A stretch of DNA of 64,000 bases from Alphaproteobacteria bacterium (lineage in GTDB: Bacteria; Pseudomonadota; Alphaproteobacteria; UBA8366; Aestuariispiraceae): contig JANSXE010000002.1 of assembly GCA_024743195.1 (NCBI GenBank), positions 372,001 through 436,000 on the forward strand, read 5' to 3'. Below are positions 17,539-26,121 of the stretch, one piece after another. The translations under genes were made by a program, and so were the position numbers. Under the pieces are notes generated by a model that was not told the origin of the DNA, ran no database searches, and saw only the letters and a program-made list of their open reading frames with translations. Each line of letters opens with the position of its first letter. Within the stretch, counting starts at the first letter, position 1.

Positions 17539-18156
17539 ATGCCCTCGACCTTCGGTTTGACCGCGGACTTGGTCCTTGCGTCCGCCAGCCCGACCCGCGC
17601 CGCGCTCTTGGAGAATGCGGGCCTGCCGGTGCGCTGCGATCCAGCCCATGTGGATGAGGCTGCAGTCAAGGAATCGCTGCAGGCGGAGGGCGCAAACGCT
17701 CGAGAGGTCGCCGAAACGCTGGCGGAGCTGAAGGCGCTGAAGGTCAGCCGCCGCCATGCGGGCGCCTTGGTGATCGGGGCCGATCAGACGCTCGAGCTGA
17801 ACGGAATCTGGTTCGACAAGCCGGTCGATCGCGACCATGCGCGGGCCCATCTGACGGCCTTTTCGGGGAAGACGCATCGGTTGAACTCCGCGGTCGCCGT
17901 GGTGCGCGACGGCGAGGTCCTGTGGCATGCGAACGACGCGGCCGAGCTCTCCGTTCGTCCGCTCGACGCGGCCTTCATCGACCGCTATCTGGACGCCGTC
18001 GGAGACGATGCGCTCGGCTCCGTCGGGGCCTACCGCCTGGAAGGGATCGGCGCGCAGCTCTTCACCGCCGTGCGCGGCGACTATTTCACGGTCCTCGGCC
18101 TGCCGCTGCTGCCGCTCCTGGAGTTCCTGCGCCAGCACGGGGCGTTGGCGCGATGA
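17539..18156 (+). CDS. Maf family nucleoside triphosphate pyrophosphatase
   Basis: The 205-residue protein has the Maf signature LVLASASPTRAALLENAG at residues 11-28 and GADQTLELNG near residue 79. Maf enzymes hydrolyse modified or canonical NTPs to monophosphates, cleaning the nucleotide pool or limiting division. It lies 33 bases after the ppsR-type gene and its stop overlaps the aroE start by four bases (ATGA), showing translational coupling. Which Maf substrate class it prefers cannot be read from the sequence by eye. Confidence 0.92.
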   Translation: MPSTFGLTADLVLASASPTRAALLENAGLPVRCDPAHVDEAAVKESLQAEGANAREVAETLAELKALKVSRRHAGALVIGADQTLELNGIWFDKPVDRDHARAHLTAFSGKTHRLNSAVAVVRDGEVLWHANDAAELSVRPLDAAFIDRYLDAVGDDALGSVGAYRLEGIGAQLFTAVRGDYFTVLGLPLLPLLEFLRQHGALAR

Positions 18157-19037
18157 CCGCGGCTGCGGTCCCGCAGGCCGGCGTGGTCGGCTACCCGATT
18201 GCGCAGTCCCTGTCGCCGGCGCTGCATCGTCATTGGCTGGCGCGGTACGGGCTGCCCGGCCGCTACGACGCCGTCGCGGTCCCGCCGGAGCGTTTCGACG
18301 CCGAGATGACCCGCCTGCTGCGGCGCGACGGCTGGCGCGGCCTCAACGTCACCGTCCCGCACAAGCAGGCCGCCTATCGTTTCGTCGACCGGCGCGACGC
18401 CGACGCCGAACGGCTCGGGGCCGTCAACACGGTGGTGGTGCTGCCCGACGGGGCGATCGAGGGCCGGAACACCGACCTTTACGGCTTCCGGCGGAACTTG
18501 GAGACGGCCCCGGGGTGGGCGCAGGTCGGCCGCGGCCCCGCGGTGGTGTTGGGCGCCGGCGGCGCCGCGCGCGCCGTGATCGCGGCGTTGGCCGATCTGC
18601 GCTTCGCCGAGATTCGGCTGCTGAACCGCACGCTTGCGACGGCGGAGGCGCTGGCCGAGGCATTGGGGCCGCGGCTCGCCGCGCCGATCCGGCCCGTGCC
18701 GATGACAGCCGACGCGGCCGCGCGCGCGCTCGTGGGCGCGGATCTGCTGGCGAACACGACAAGCCTCGGCATGACCGGGCAACCGCCGCTCGACCTGGCG
18801 CTCGACGCCCTGCCGCAGAGCGCTCTCGTGACCGACATCGTCTACAAGCCGCTGATCACCGACCTGCTGGCGCGCGCGGCGGCGCGCGGCAACCCGACCG
18901 TCGACGGACTCGGCATGCTGCTACACCAGGCGGCGCCGGGCTTCCGGGCCTGGTTCGACCCGCCGCAGGCCCCGGCGGTGGACGCCGAGCTGCGCGCCGC
19001 CGTTCTGGCGGCGATGGGCGGGGATGCGGGCGCATGA
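18153..19037 (+). CDS. aroE: shikimate dehydrogenase
   Basis: The 294-residue enzyme reduces 3-dehydroshikimate to shikimate with NADPH in aromatic amino acid synthesis. It shows GYPIAQSLSPALHRHWL (substrate site) at about residues 13-29, NVTVPHK with the catalytic Lys, NTDLYGF, and the Rossmann loop GAGGAARA. Start and stop both overlap their neighbours by four bases (ATGA with maf and with coaE), so the operon is tight. Confidence 0.95.
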   Translation: MTAAAVPQAGVVGYPIAQSLSPALHRHWLARYGLPGRYDAVAVPPERFDAEMTRLLRRDGWRGLNVTVPHKQAAYRFVDRRDADAERLGAVNTVVVLPDGAIEGRNTDLYGFRRNLETAPGWAQVGRGPAVVLGAGGAARAVIAALADLRFAEIRLLNRTLATAEALAEALGPRLAAPIRPVPMTADAAARALVGADLLANTTSLGMTGQPPLDLALDALPQSALVTDIVYKPLITDLLARAAARGNPTVDGLGMLLHQAAPGFRAWFDPPQAPAVDAELRAAVLAAMGGDAGA

Positions 19038-19687
19038 TCATCCTTGGGCTCACCGGCTCGATCGGCATGGGCAAGAGCACGGCGGCGGCGATGCTGCGCC
19101 GGCTCGGCTGCCGGGTCGACGACGCCGATCGCGCGGTGCATCGCCTGATGGGTCCGAACGGGCGCGCCTTGCCGGCGATCGAGGCCGCCTTCCCCGGCGT
19201 GGTCGGCCTCGGCGGCGTGGATCGTCAGGCGCTGGGGGCGCGCGTTTTCGGCGATCCCGCGGCGCTCAAGCGGCTTGAGGCGATCCTGCATCCGATGGTC
19301 ACGCAGGCGCGCGACCGCTTTCTGAAGCGTTGCGCCCGCGATCGCGTTCGATACGCCGTGCTCGACGTGCCGTTGCTGTTCGAAACCGGACTGGATCGGC
19401 GCTGCGATCTGACGATTCTGGTGACCGCCCCGCCTGTCGTGCAGGCGCATCGGGTGTTGCGGCGGCCGGGGATGACGGCCGCCAAGCTCGCCGACATTCG
19501 GGCCCGTCAGATGCCGGAGGCCGAGAAGCGCCGGCGTGCGGACATCGTGATCCAGACCGGCCGCGGGCGCGGTCCGGTCTTGCAGGCCTTGCGGCGCGCC
19601 CTCAAACTTGCGCGCACGAAAGGCGGCCGCCATTGGCCGCCGCGGCCCGTCCCGCGCTTCGCCGCCCGGCCCGGCCCGCGGCGCTGA
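19034..19687 (+). CDS. coaE: dephospho-CoA kinase
   Basis: The 217-residue P-loop kinase phosphorylates the 3' hydroxyl of dephospho-CoA, the last step of coenzyme A synthesis. It has [12 protein letters not shown] at residues 5-16, [10 protein letters not shown] (substrate Asp), HPMV and VPLLFETGL. The C-terminus has a basic, Pro/Arg-rich extension beyond the kinase core. It overlaps aroE by four bases and precedes dnaQ by 44 bases. Confidence 0.94.
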   Translation: MIILGLTGSIGMGKSTAAAMLRRLGCRVDDADRAVHRLMGPNGRALPAIEAAFPGVVGLGGVDRQALGARVFGDPAALKRLEAILHPMVTQARDRFLKRCARDRVRYAVLDVPLLFETGLDRRCDLTILVTAPPVVQAHRVLRRPGMTAAKLADIRARQMPEAEKRRRADIVIQTGRGRGPVLQALRRALKLARTKGGRHWPPRPVPRFAARPGPRR

Positions 19688-19731
19688 AAGCGGGGCCGGC
19701 GGCGGGCCCGGATAAGACGTCGGAGGAGGCC

Positions 19732-20424
19732 ATGCGGGAAATCGTGCTCGACACCGAAACGACGGGCTTCGATCCGGCGTCCGGCGACCGGATCGTCGAA
19801 ATCGGCTGCGTGGAGCTGCACAATCGCGTGCCGACCGGCGAGACCTATTGGGTCTACATCAACCCGGAGCGCGACATGCCGACCGCAGCCTTCGAGGTGC
19901 ATGGGCTGTCGGAAGCGTTCCTGGCGGACAAGCCGACCTTCCACGACATCGTGGACGACTTCCTGCGCTTCGTCGCCGACGCGCCGCTGGTGATCCACAA
20001 TGCGGCCTTCGACATGAAGTTCCTGAACGCGGAGCTGGAGGCCAGCGGGCGCGCCCCGCTGCCGATGAGTCAATCCGTCGACACCGTCGCCATCGCGCGC
20101 AGTCGCTTTCCCGGCGCGCCGGCCAGCCTGGACGCGCTGTGCAAGCGCTTCGGGATCGACAACGCGCGGCGCACCAAGCACGGCGCGCTGTTGGATTCGG
20201 AACTGCTCGCCGAGGTCTATCTCGAACTGATGGGCGGCCGGCAGGCCGGCCTGGCGTTGGCCGCGGACGGGCCGGCGGCCGCCTCCGGCTCGTCGGGGGC
20301 GGGCTCAGCGTCCTCGACCGACCGCCCGTTCCGCCCGGCGCGCCCGCACGGGCCGAGCGCCGCGGAGGAGGCCGCCCACGCCGCGTTCCTGACGAAAATC
20401 GCCGATCCGATCTGGGAGCGGTGA
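19732..20424 (+). CDS. dnaQ: DNA polymerase III epsilon subunit
   Basis: The 230-residue 3'-5' proofreading exonuclease has Exo I (DTETTGF, Asp7 and Glu9), Exo II (HNAAFD) and Exo III with the catalytic His in the [14 protein letters not shown] segment, a DEDDh nuclease. The low-complexity Ala/Ser/Gly linker near residues 180-200 leads to a short tail that in this family binds the polymerase alpha subunit. GGAGGAGG lies four bases before the ATG, a strong ribosome site. It ends the ppsR-maf-aroE-coaE-dnaQ run and converges on secB. Confidence 0.96.
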   Translation: MREIVLDTETTGFDPASGDRIVEIGCVELHNRVPTGETYWVYINPERDMPTAAFEVHGLSEAFLADKPTFHDIVDDFLRFVADAPLVIHNAAFDMKFLNAELEASGRAPLPMSQSVDTVAIARSRFPGAPASLDALCKRFGIDNARRTKHGALLDSELLAEVYLELMGGRQAGLALAADGPAAASGSSGAGSASSTDRPFRPARPHGPSAAEEAAHAAFLTKIADPIWER

Positions 20425-20447
20425 GCGCCGGCGCCGGCGCGGGTCGC

Positions 20448-21056
20448 TCAGTCGCCCGCCGGGACGGTCGAGGTCGCGGGCGGCCGACCCGTCCCGTCGG
20501 CGGTCTGCGCTGCGACCGCGTCGGCGGTCCCGGCGTCGAGCTCGCCCTGCTGCTTCTTCCAGCGGTAGATGCCGACGAAGTCGACGGGCGGCATCAGCAG
20601 GATGTTGTGGCCCGCATCGCGGCTCATCTCGCTCAGCACCGCACGGACATAGGGGAACAGAAGCCGCGGGATTTCGACCATGAGCAGCGGCTCGATCGCC
20701 TCTTTCTCCACCGCGCCGATCTCGACCGCGCAGCCATAGGCGAGTTCGATCAGGAAGGCCGTGCGTTCGCTCGGCGCATCCGGTTCGATCCGGCCCTTCA
20801 CGTCGGCCTGAACCACGACCTCCACCAGCCGGTTGCCCAGCGGGCGCGTGGTCACGTCGATCTGCACCTGCGGGCGGACCTGGCGGATCATCGGATCGGT
20901 GAAGATCTCCGGCGCCTGCGGATTCTCAACCGAGAGGTCCTTGATGTACTGCGCATGGATTCGGTACGGCGGCTCGGGCTTGCGGGCGGCCGCATCCGTC
21001 TGCTCGGGGCCGCCGGCCGCCGGCTTGGGCTCGGTCTTCGGGGCGTCGTCGCTCAT
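20448..21056 (-). CDS. secB: protein-export chaperone SecB
   Basis: The 202-residue protein contains the SecB core (IHAQYIKDLSVENPQAPEIF, PLMVEIPRLLFPYVRAVLS, LMPPVDFVGIYRW). SecB holds precursor proteins unfolded and hands them to SecA. It is longer than the usual 150-170 residues owing to a Pro/Glu/Lys-rich N-terminal leader of about 30 residues and an Ala/Thr/Gly-rich tail. The start at 21056 was chosen because the upstream frame is not SecB-like. It is convergent with dnaQ, as is common in alphaproteobacteria. Confidence 0.95.
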   Translation of the reverse strand: MSDDAPKTEPKPAAGGPEQTDAAARKPEPPYRIHAQYIKDLSVENPQAPEIFTDPMIRQVRPQVQIDVTTRPLGNRLVEVVVQADVKGRIEPDAPSERTAFLIELAYGCAVEIGAVEKEAIEPLLMVEIPRLLFPYVRAVLSEMSRDAGHNILLMPPVDFVGIYRWKKQQGELDAGTADAVAAQTADGTGRPPATSTVPAGD

Positions 21057-21117
21057 GCCGCAGGCTCGCTTGTGGTTGACGGGCGGGGTCGGCGTCGCAA
21101 CGCCGCGCGGGTCGGTA

Positions 21118-21735
21118 TCATGCGGGCGGCGGGGTGGCAATCGGCTTGGAAGACGGCCCGGCCGGGTCGGCCGGGTGCAGGATTTCCGCGCCCGTCGGGT
21201 GCGGCGCCAGCGGGTCGAAGCGCAGCACCGCGGCGTTCGGCACGCGATGGCCGGTCAGCCCGCGGATGAAGCCCCAATGGCTGACCACCAGGACGTCCGG
21301 CCAATCGGGCAGGGCGGCGGCGCGCCGCCGGAACCCCTCCGCCCGGCGCGCGACCATCGCCTCGTCCTCGCGCTCCGGCCACCAGGTTTCCTCCAGATGG
21401 TCGAAGGCGATCCCGGGCCAGCGCTCGACGAGCGCGCTGCGCGGGGCGCCGATGTCGCAGCTGAAGAAGGCGTGCTCGCCGATCTGAACCTCCACCTCGA
21501 CCGGCAGCGCGAGATGGTCGGCCAGGATCTCCGCCGTTTCCAGCGCCCGGGTGTAGGGCGAGGTGATCAGGCGCCGCAACGGCGTCTCCGCGCGATGCGC
21601 GGCCAGGAAGGCGGCCGCCGCCTGCGCCTGCCGGCGCCCCGCTTCGGTCAGGCGCGGATCGCGGATGCCGGGATCCTCGCGTGTGCGCGCGAAATGGACG
21701 TTGAACTCGCTCTCCCCATGGCGCACCAGGATCAT
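21118..21735 (-). CDS. histidine phosphatase family protein
   Basis: The 205-residue protein starts MILVRHGESEFN, the RHG phosphohistidine motif with catalytic His6. It has TSPYTRALETAEIL and a later VVSHWGFIRGL with the second catalytic His. The family includes phosphoglycerate mutases, SixA and many phosphatases; the substrate cannot be told from sequence. The start overlaps the end of the fxsA-like gene by four bases (ATGA), so the two are coupled. The Pro/Thr tail after about residue 190 is not part of the fold. Confidence 0.87.
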   Translation of the reverse strand: MILVRHGESEFNVHFARTREDPGIRDPRLTEAGRRQAQAAAAFLAAHRAETPLRRLITSPYTRALETAEILADHLALPVEVEVQIGEHAFFSCDIGAPRSALVERWPGIAFDHLEETWWPEREDEAMVARRAEGFRRRAAALPDWPDVLVVSHWGFIRGLTGHRVPNAAVLRFDPLAPHPTGAEILHPADPAGPSSKPIATPPPA

Positions 21736-22328
21736 CGACGCGTCTCCTCCGGCGGGTCCTCAGGCTCGTCCCGCGGCGGGTGCAGCCGATCGCTCTCCCG
21801 GGGCTCGGCGGCGCCCTCCGGGTCCACTTCCTGGAACTCTCCGTCGATGATCGGGCGGCCGTCGGGGCCCCGCCTTGGCCCCCCTCGCGAATCCCGTCGC
21901 GGATCCCGTCGCGGATCCCCGGGACCCTGCGGCCCGGGTCCGCCGGCCGGGCCGCCCTGCATGGTGAAGCGCGGACTGCGTTGGGCGGTTCGGATCAGCG
22001 CCGCGCCGATCGAGCGCCTGAGCGGCGGGATCAGCAGCGCGAAACCCAGCGCGTCGGTCAGAAAGCCCGGCGTCAGCAGCAGCGCCCCCGCGATCAGCAG
22101 GCAGACGCCCGTCACGACCTCTTCGACCGGAAACCGATCCTCCGCCAGCGCCGCCTGCGCGCGCGACAGGGCGGCCAGCCCCTGCGCGCGCACGAGGGTC
22201 GCGCCGACCAGCGCCGTCACCAGAATGGTCGCCAGCGTCGGCCACAGGCCGATCAGACCGCCGATTTCGATGAACAACGCGATCTCGGCGATCGGGACCG
22301 CGATGAAGAGGATCAGAAGGACGGGCAT
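21732..22328 (-). CDS. fxsA: FxsA family membrane protein
   Basis: The 198-residue protein has the FxsA-type start MPVLLILFIAVPIAEIALFI, hydrophobic segments at about residues 3-48, and TGVCLLIAGALLLTPGFLTD near residue 72. FxsA is a cytoplasmic-membrane protein; in E. coli its overproduction blocks exclusion of phage T7 by the F plasmid. The tail after residue 125 is rich in Arg, Asp, Pro and Gly, with a short repeat of RRDPRRDS type, probably cytoplasmic and disordered. It is head-to-head with the tim44-like gene. Confidence 0.88.
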   Translation of the reverse strand: MPVLLILFIAVPIAEIALFIEIGGLIGLWPTLATILVTALVGATLVRAQGLAALSRAQAALAEDRFPVEEVVTGVCLLIAGALLLTPGFLTDALGFALLIPPLRRSIGAALIRTAQRSPRFTMQGGPAGGPGPQGPGDPRRDPRRDSRGGPRRGPDGRPIIDGEFQEVDPEGAAEPRESDRLHPPRDEPEDPPEETRR

Positions 22329-22534
22329 CTTGCTCTTTGCGGGGCGACGGCCTATCTGTTGGCCGAGGGCGGCGTACGGGACGTTCGCTCGAACCTAGGC
22401 AGTCCGGCCGCGTGCGGCAAGGCGCCGGCGACGACGGTGGACGCGGTCGAGGCGATAAACGGGACCCACGGCGGGTCGCCAACCCCAGAGCGCGGCGGTT
22501 TCTCGCCTTACCCAAGCGAACGCAGGGCCTGATC

Positions 22535-23308
22535 ATGAGCGGCGGCGGCATACCTCTCGATCTCATACTCTTCGCGGCGCTCGCGCTGTTCCTGATTTTC
22601 CGGCTCGGCAGCGTGCTGGGCAAGCGCACGGGGCACCAGAAGCCGATCGATCTGTTCCGCGACCGCGGTCAGTCGGAGGACGGCGAGGAAAGCCGCGATC
22701 GAAGCGGCGAGCGCGAGGACCGCGCCGACGAGAACGTCATCCGCATGCCCGGACCGCAGGACGCGCGCGCCGAAACGTCGCCGGAGGAGTCGCCGCTCAT
22801 GCGCGGACCCGCCGGCTCCGGCCTGACCCAGATCCGCGTCGCCGATCCGGATTTCGATCCCGACGGCTTCCTGGGCGGCGCGCGCTCCGCCTTCGAGATG
22901 ATCATCACCGCCTATGCGGAGGGCGACGGCCGCACCCTGAAGCAGCTTCTCTCCCAGGACGTCTATGAGAGCTTCGCCGCGGCCATTCGCGAGCGCGAGA
23001 AGGCGGGGCACCGATTGGAGGCCACGCTCTACGGCGTCGACGCCGCCGACATCGTCGACGCCGGCATGCTGGGCGACCGGGCCAGCGTGACGGTCAAGTT
23101 CGTCAGCCAGCAGATCAACGTCGTCTATGACGGCGAGAATCGGATCATCGAAGGCGACCCGAACGAGCCGACAACGGTGACGGACATCTGGACCTTCCAG
23201 CGCGACGTCAGCTCGCGCGACCCCAACTGGGAGCTGGTCGAGACCCGCAGCCCGGACGACGAGGAGTCCGAAGGCGGGGAGCGCAACGGCTCCGGCGGCA
23301 AAGGCTGA
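22535..23308 (+). CDS. Tim44-like domain protein (TimA)
   Basis: The 257-residue protein has one N-terminal transmembrane segment at about residues 4-20 (IPLDLILFAALALFLIF), a charged linker, and a C-terminal Tim44/MBA1 domain (FLGGARSAFEMIITAYAEGD to WTFQRDVSSRDPNWELVET). This is the bacterial relative of mitochondrial Tim44, typical of alphaproteobacteria, anchored at the inner membrane. The start is the ATG at 22535 just before the membrane segment. It is followed by mltA in the usual order. Confidence 0.92.
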   Translation: MSGGGIPLDLILFAALALFLIFRLGSVLGKRTGHQKPIDLFRDRGQSEDGEESRDRSGEREDRADENVIRMPGPQDARAETSPEESPLMRGPAGSGLTQIRVADPDFDPDGFLGGARSAFEMIITAYAEGDGRTLKQLLSQDVYESFAAAIREREKAGHRLEATLYGVDAADIVDAGMLGDRASVTVKFVSQQINVVYDGENRIIEGDPNEPTTVTDIWTFQRDVSSRDPNWELVETRSPDDEESEGGERNGSGGKG

Positions 23309-23373
23309 CGCGCCGTGCATCCCCGGTCGGCGTTTGCGATGCGCCCCCGGACGACTGGCGGACGCCGGCGACC

Positions 23374-24630
23374 ATGACCCCGCGCCCCGCCCGCCCCCGC
23401 CTGCTCTGGCTGATCGCGCCGCTGGCGCTGCTGGCGGCCTGCGGCGAACCGTCCGACCGCCGAGCCGAAGAGGCGCCGGCGGAGGCCGAACCGAGCGCGC
23501 AGGAAGCGCTGCAGCTCACGCCGGTCGGCTTCGACGCCCTGCCGGGTTGGACCTCGGACGATTTCGAGGGCGCGCTGCAGGCGCTGCGCCGGAGTTGCGG
23601 GCGGCTGAAGGCCCAGCCGGCGGATCGGGCGCTGAGCGGCGACGCCCTCTCTCTCACCGCAGGCGATTTCGGCCCGGCGTGCGGGGCCCTGCCGGATGAA
23701 GCCGCCGCCGCGGACCCGGCGACGGTGCGCGCCTACTTCGAAGCCCATTTCCATCCCTTCGCCGCGCGCGACGCCGCCGATGACGACGATGTCGGGCTGA
23801 TCACCGGTTACTTCGAGGCCGAGCTGACCGGCGCGCGCGAACCCGGCGACGGGTTCGAGACGCCGATCTATGCGGCGCCGGGCGATCTGATCACCGCCGA
23901 TCTCGGTCGGTTCGACCAGGACCTGGCCGGAACGCGGCTGGTGGGCCGGGTCGAGGACGGCGCCTTCGTGCCCTATCCCGACCGCCGCTCGATCGAGGCC
24001 GGGATGTTGGCGAACCGCGATCTCGAGCTTTTGTGGATCGACGACCCGGTCGACGTGTTCCTGCTGCAGGTGCAGGGCTCGGGCCGTGTCGTGCTGCCGG
24101 ACGGCGAGGTGGTGCGCGTCGGCTTCGCCGCCCACAACGGCCGGCCCTATCGCTCGATCGGCCGGGTCTTGATCGAGCGCGGAGAGCTTGCGCCCCATGC
24201 GGCCAGTTGGGACGGCATCCGCGGCTGGATCGACCGCAACCCTGCGCGCGCCGCCGAGCTGTTCGCCGAAAACCCCCGCTTCGTCTTCTTTCGCCTGCTC
24301 GAAACCGACGCCGACGGGCCGATCGGGGCCCAGGGCGTGCCGCTCACCCCCGGCCGCTCGCTGGCGGTGGACCGACGGTTCATCCCGCTCGGCCTGCCGA
24401 TCTGGCTCGACAGCAGCATGCCGGGCGAAGACGGCGCCCCCCTCCGCCGGCTGATGGTGGCCCAGGATGTCGGCGGGGCCATCAAGGGGCCGGTGCGCGG
24501 CGATTTCTTCTGGGGCTATGGGGACGAGGCGCTCGCCCAGGCCGGCCGAATGAAGAGCCCGGGACGGTTCTTCCTGCTCGCCCCGAAGCCGGCCGCGGAG
24601 CGGATCGCCGCCGCCGCTCCCGGCTCCTGA
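23374..24630 (+). CDS. mltA: membrane-bound lytic murein transglycosylase A
   Basis: The 418-residue outer-membrane lipoprotein has a lipobox LAAC with Cys23. The MltA domain includes DDVGLITGYFEAEL, and the 3D (three-Asp) domain includes RRLMVAQDVGGAIKG with the catalytic Asp region. It cleaves peptidoglycan glycan strands to 1,6-anhydromuropeptides. It follows the tim44-like gene by 65 bases. In related genomes smr and an XRE regulator usually follow mltA directly; here they are about 5.5 kb further on. Confidence 0.93.
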   Translation: MTPRPARPRLLWLIAPLALLAACGEPSDRRAEEAPAEAEPSAQEALQLTPVGFDALPGWTSDDFEGALQALRRSCGRLKAQPADRALSGDALSLTAGDFGPACGALPDEAAAADPATVRAYFEAHFHPFAARDAADDDDVGLITGYFEAELTGAREPGDGFETPIYAAPGDLITADLGRFDQDLAGTRLVGRVEDGAFVPYPDRRSIEAGMLANRDLELLWIDDPVDVFLLQVQGSGRVVLPDGEVVRVGFAAHNGRPYRSIGRVLIERGELAPHAASWDGIRGWIDRNPARAAELFAENPRFVFFRLLETDADGPIGAQGVPLTPGRSLAVDRRFIPLGLPIWLDSSMPGEDGAPLRRLMVAQDVGGAIKGPVRGDFFWGYGDEALAQAGRMKSPGRFFLLAPKPAAERIAAAAPGS

Positions 24631-25042
24631 CCCACGAGCTTCTGCGCGATCGCCCCGGGCGTCGACCTATGCGAGCGCCCCTGCGCGAAAGAATCTTGAG
24701 GAGGTGAATCCGATTCGGTTGGAAATCGGTTCGGTTTCTTGTTCTAATGATTCCGGTCGTCTCTTGGACGCTCTGACTGTCAGCCTCAATGGACAGAACG
24801 GGCGGCGGGGGATCGGCGGGCGATGTTGGCGGCGCAGGTGCGATGCGCGCGACGGTCGCCGGCCGACGGATCGAGAAGGGGAACCTCGCGGGCTCGGCGG
24901 TCGATGGACGCCCGCAGCGCAGATCGACCGCTCAGTCTCCGAACAAATCCCCATGTATCCGGACCGGGAGGTCATTGCTGAAGCGCCGCGGCCCGGCATC
25001 GCCGCAAAATCAAAATCGTCGGGCTGCGTATGGGGGGTGACG
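24631..25042. other. 412-base gap upstream of the cobalamin/haem sensor gene
   Basis: The gap lies between mltA and the sensor gene. It is open in frame with the sensor gene from 24704, but that extension is Arg-rich, has no domain resemblance and has its Shine-Dalgarno-like bases directly on the GTG. The only notable site is a TGT-N12-ACA palindrome at 24778-24795. The gap probably holds the sensor promoter. Confidence 0.5.
24778..24795. promoter_or_regulatory. CrtJ/PpsR-type palindrome TGTC-N10-GACA
   Basis: The 18-base site fits the CrtJ/PpsR consensus TGT-N12-ACA, with the inner bases also paired (TGTC and GACA). It lies 248 bases upstream of the sensor gene start. A chance hit is possible; the evidence is the motif and its location next to AppA/AerR-like genes. 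Confidence 0.35.
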
Positions 25043-25918
25043 ATGTCGTCGATGAACCCCGACGATCCGCACGGGGCCCTAGGCGGCCACGAGGCGGAGG
25101 GGACGTCCGGCCGGTCCACGCTCGAGTCGCTCGATATCGGGTGGCTGACGGACACGATCGAGAAGCGCGTGATCCCGGAGCTCGCCCGGGCCTGCGAGCG
25201 CTATTTCCCGGCGCCCGGCGAGACCGGCCCGGCGCCGCCGCCGGCGCCCCTGCCGGCCGAAGCGTTCGATTCCGTGCTCAGCGCGGTCCTGAACTACGAC
25301 AGCGCGCAGGCGATCCGCATCGTCGATACGCTGTTGGAGGATCGCGTCCCGCTGCAGATTCTCTATCTCAAACTGTTCGCGCCCGCCGCGCATCGGATCG
25401 GCGAGATGTGGGAATCGGACCGCCTCGATTTCCTTCAGGTCACGCAGGCGCTCGCGGCGATCCAGCTCGTTCTGCACCACCTGGGCGAGGCGCCGACCTC
25501 CGAACCGCTCCAGTACGATTCGACCCGGCGCATCCTGATCGCGCGGGCGCCGGGCGAGCAGCACGTCTTCGGCGTTCTGACGGTCAGCGAGTTCTTCCGC
25601 CTCGGCGGCTGGGAGGTCGAGGGCGGCGTGGGCCAGGAAGCGGACGGCGCCCTGCTCGATCTCGTCGGATCGCGCTGGTTCGCCCTGGTTGGGCTGTCCG
25701 CGGCGACGGACGGGCGCATCGGCCCGCTCACCGAGGTGATCCCGCGCATTCGGGCCGCCTCCAAGAACCGGCGCCTGGGAATCATGGTCGGCGGCCCTGT
25801 TTTCCTCGAGAACCCGGGGCTCTTCGAGGCGGTCGGGGCCGACGCGATGGCCGGCGACGCGGATCAGGCGGTCAGCCGCGCGGAGGATCTCCTCGCCGCC
25901 GCCTTCAAGCAGGGGTGA
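25043..25918 (+). CDS. cobalamin/haem-binding (SCHIC/AerR-type) sensor protein
   Basis: The 291-residue protein has a disordered N-terminus, a helical cap (LNYDSAQAIRIVDTLLEDRV, WESDRLDFLQVTQAL, about residues 83-150), and a Rossmann-like B12-binding domain beginning RILIARAPGEQHVFGVL. His174 sits in G-E-Q-H-x-x-G, the place of the axial-ligand His in DxHxxG domains. This layout resembles AerR/PpaA and the C-terminal SCHIC domain of AppA, which bind cobalamin or haem and antagonise CrtJ/PpsR. The ATG at 25043 has GGGGGG just upstream. The gene next door encodes a BLUF protein. The ligand is inferred, not shown. Confidence 0.78.
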   Translation: MSSMNPDDPHGALGGHEAEGTSGRSTLESLDIGWLTDTIEKRVIPELARACERYFPAPGETGPAPPPAPLPAEAFDSVLSAVLNYDSAQAIRIVDTLLEDRVPLQILYLKLFAPAAHRIGEMWESDRLDFLQVTQALAAIQLVLHHLGEAPTSEPLQYDSTRRILIARAPGEQHVFGVLTVSEFFRLGGWEVEGGVGQEADGALLDLVGSRWFALVGLSAATDGRIGPLTEVIPRIRAASKNRRLGIMVGGPVFLENPGLFEAVGADAMAGDADQAVSRAEDLLAAAFKQG

Positions 25919-25993
25919 GCCCGACTCGCCCCGCGCGCGCCCCGCGCGCGCCCCTGCGCGCGCCAGGGTCCGTCTGCGATTGGACGCGGCCTC

Positions 25994-26021
25994 TTGGCCG
26001 GGGGAATATCTCCGCTATATG
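25994..26021 (+). promoter_or_regulatory. possible promoter of the BLUF gene
   Basis: TTGGCC (25994-25999) and TATATG (26016-26021) are separated by 16 bases, a plausible sigma-70 type pair, about 100 bases before the BLUF start. This is pattern recognition only. Confidence 0.28.
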
Positions 26022-26121
26022 GATCGCTTGTGGAGAACGGGACCGCCAGGCCCCCGCCCTGCTTGAAGGCGGCGGCGCGTCGGCTCGGGTCTCGTAGGAT
26101 TTGTCTGATGAGGGGTGCTGC

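Noticed and set aside
24704-25042. Longer N-terminus for the cobalamin/haem sensor starting at GTG 24704
   Set aside because: The extra 113 residues are Arg/Gly-rich with no domain, the Shine-Dalgarno-like bases abut the GTG, and a better start with GGGGGG is at 25043.
25919-26121. Sensor and BLUF genes as one AppA gene broken by a frameshift
   Set aside because: The 203 bases between them contain GC-rich filler and no recognisable linker coding sequence. The BLUF domain is also second here, whereas in AppA it is first.
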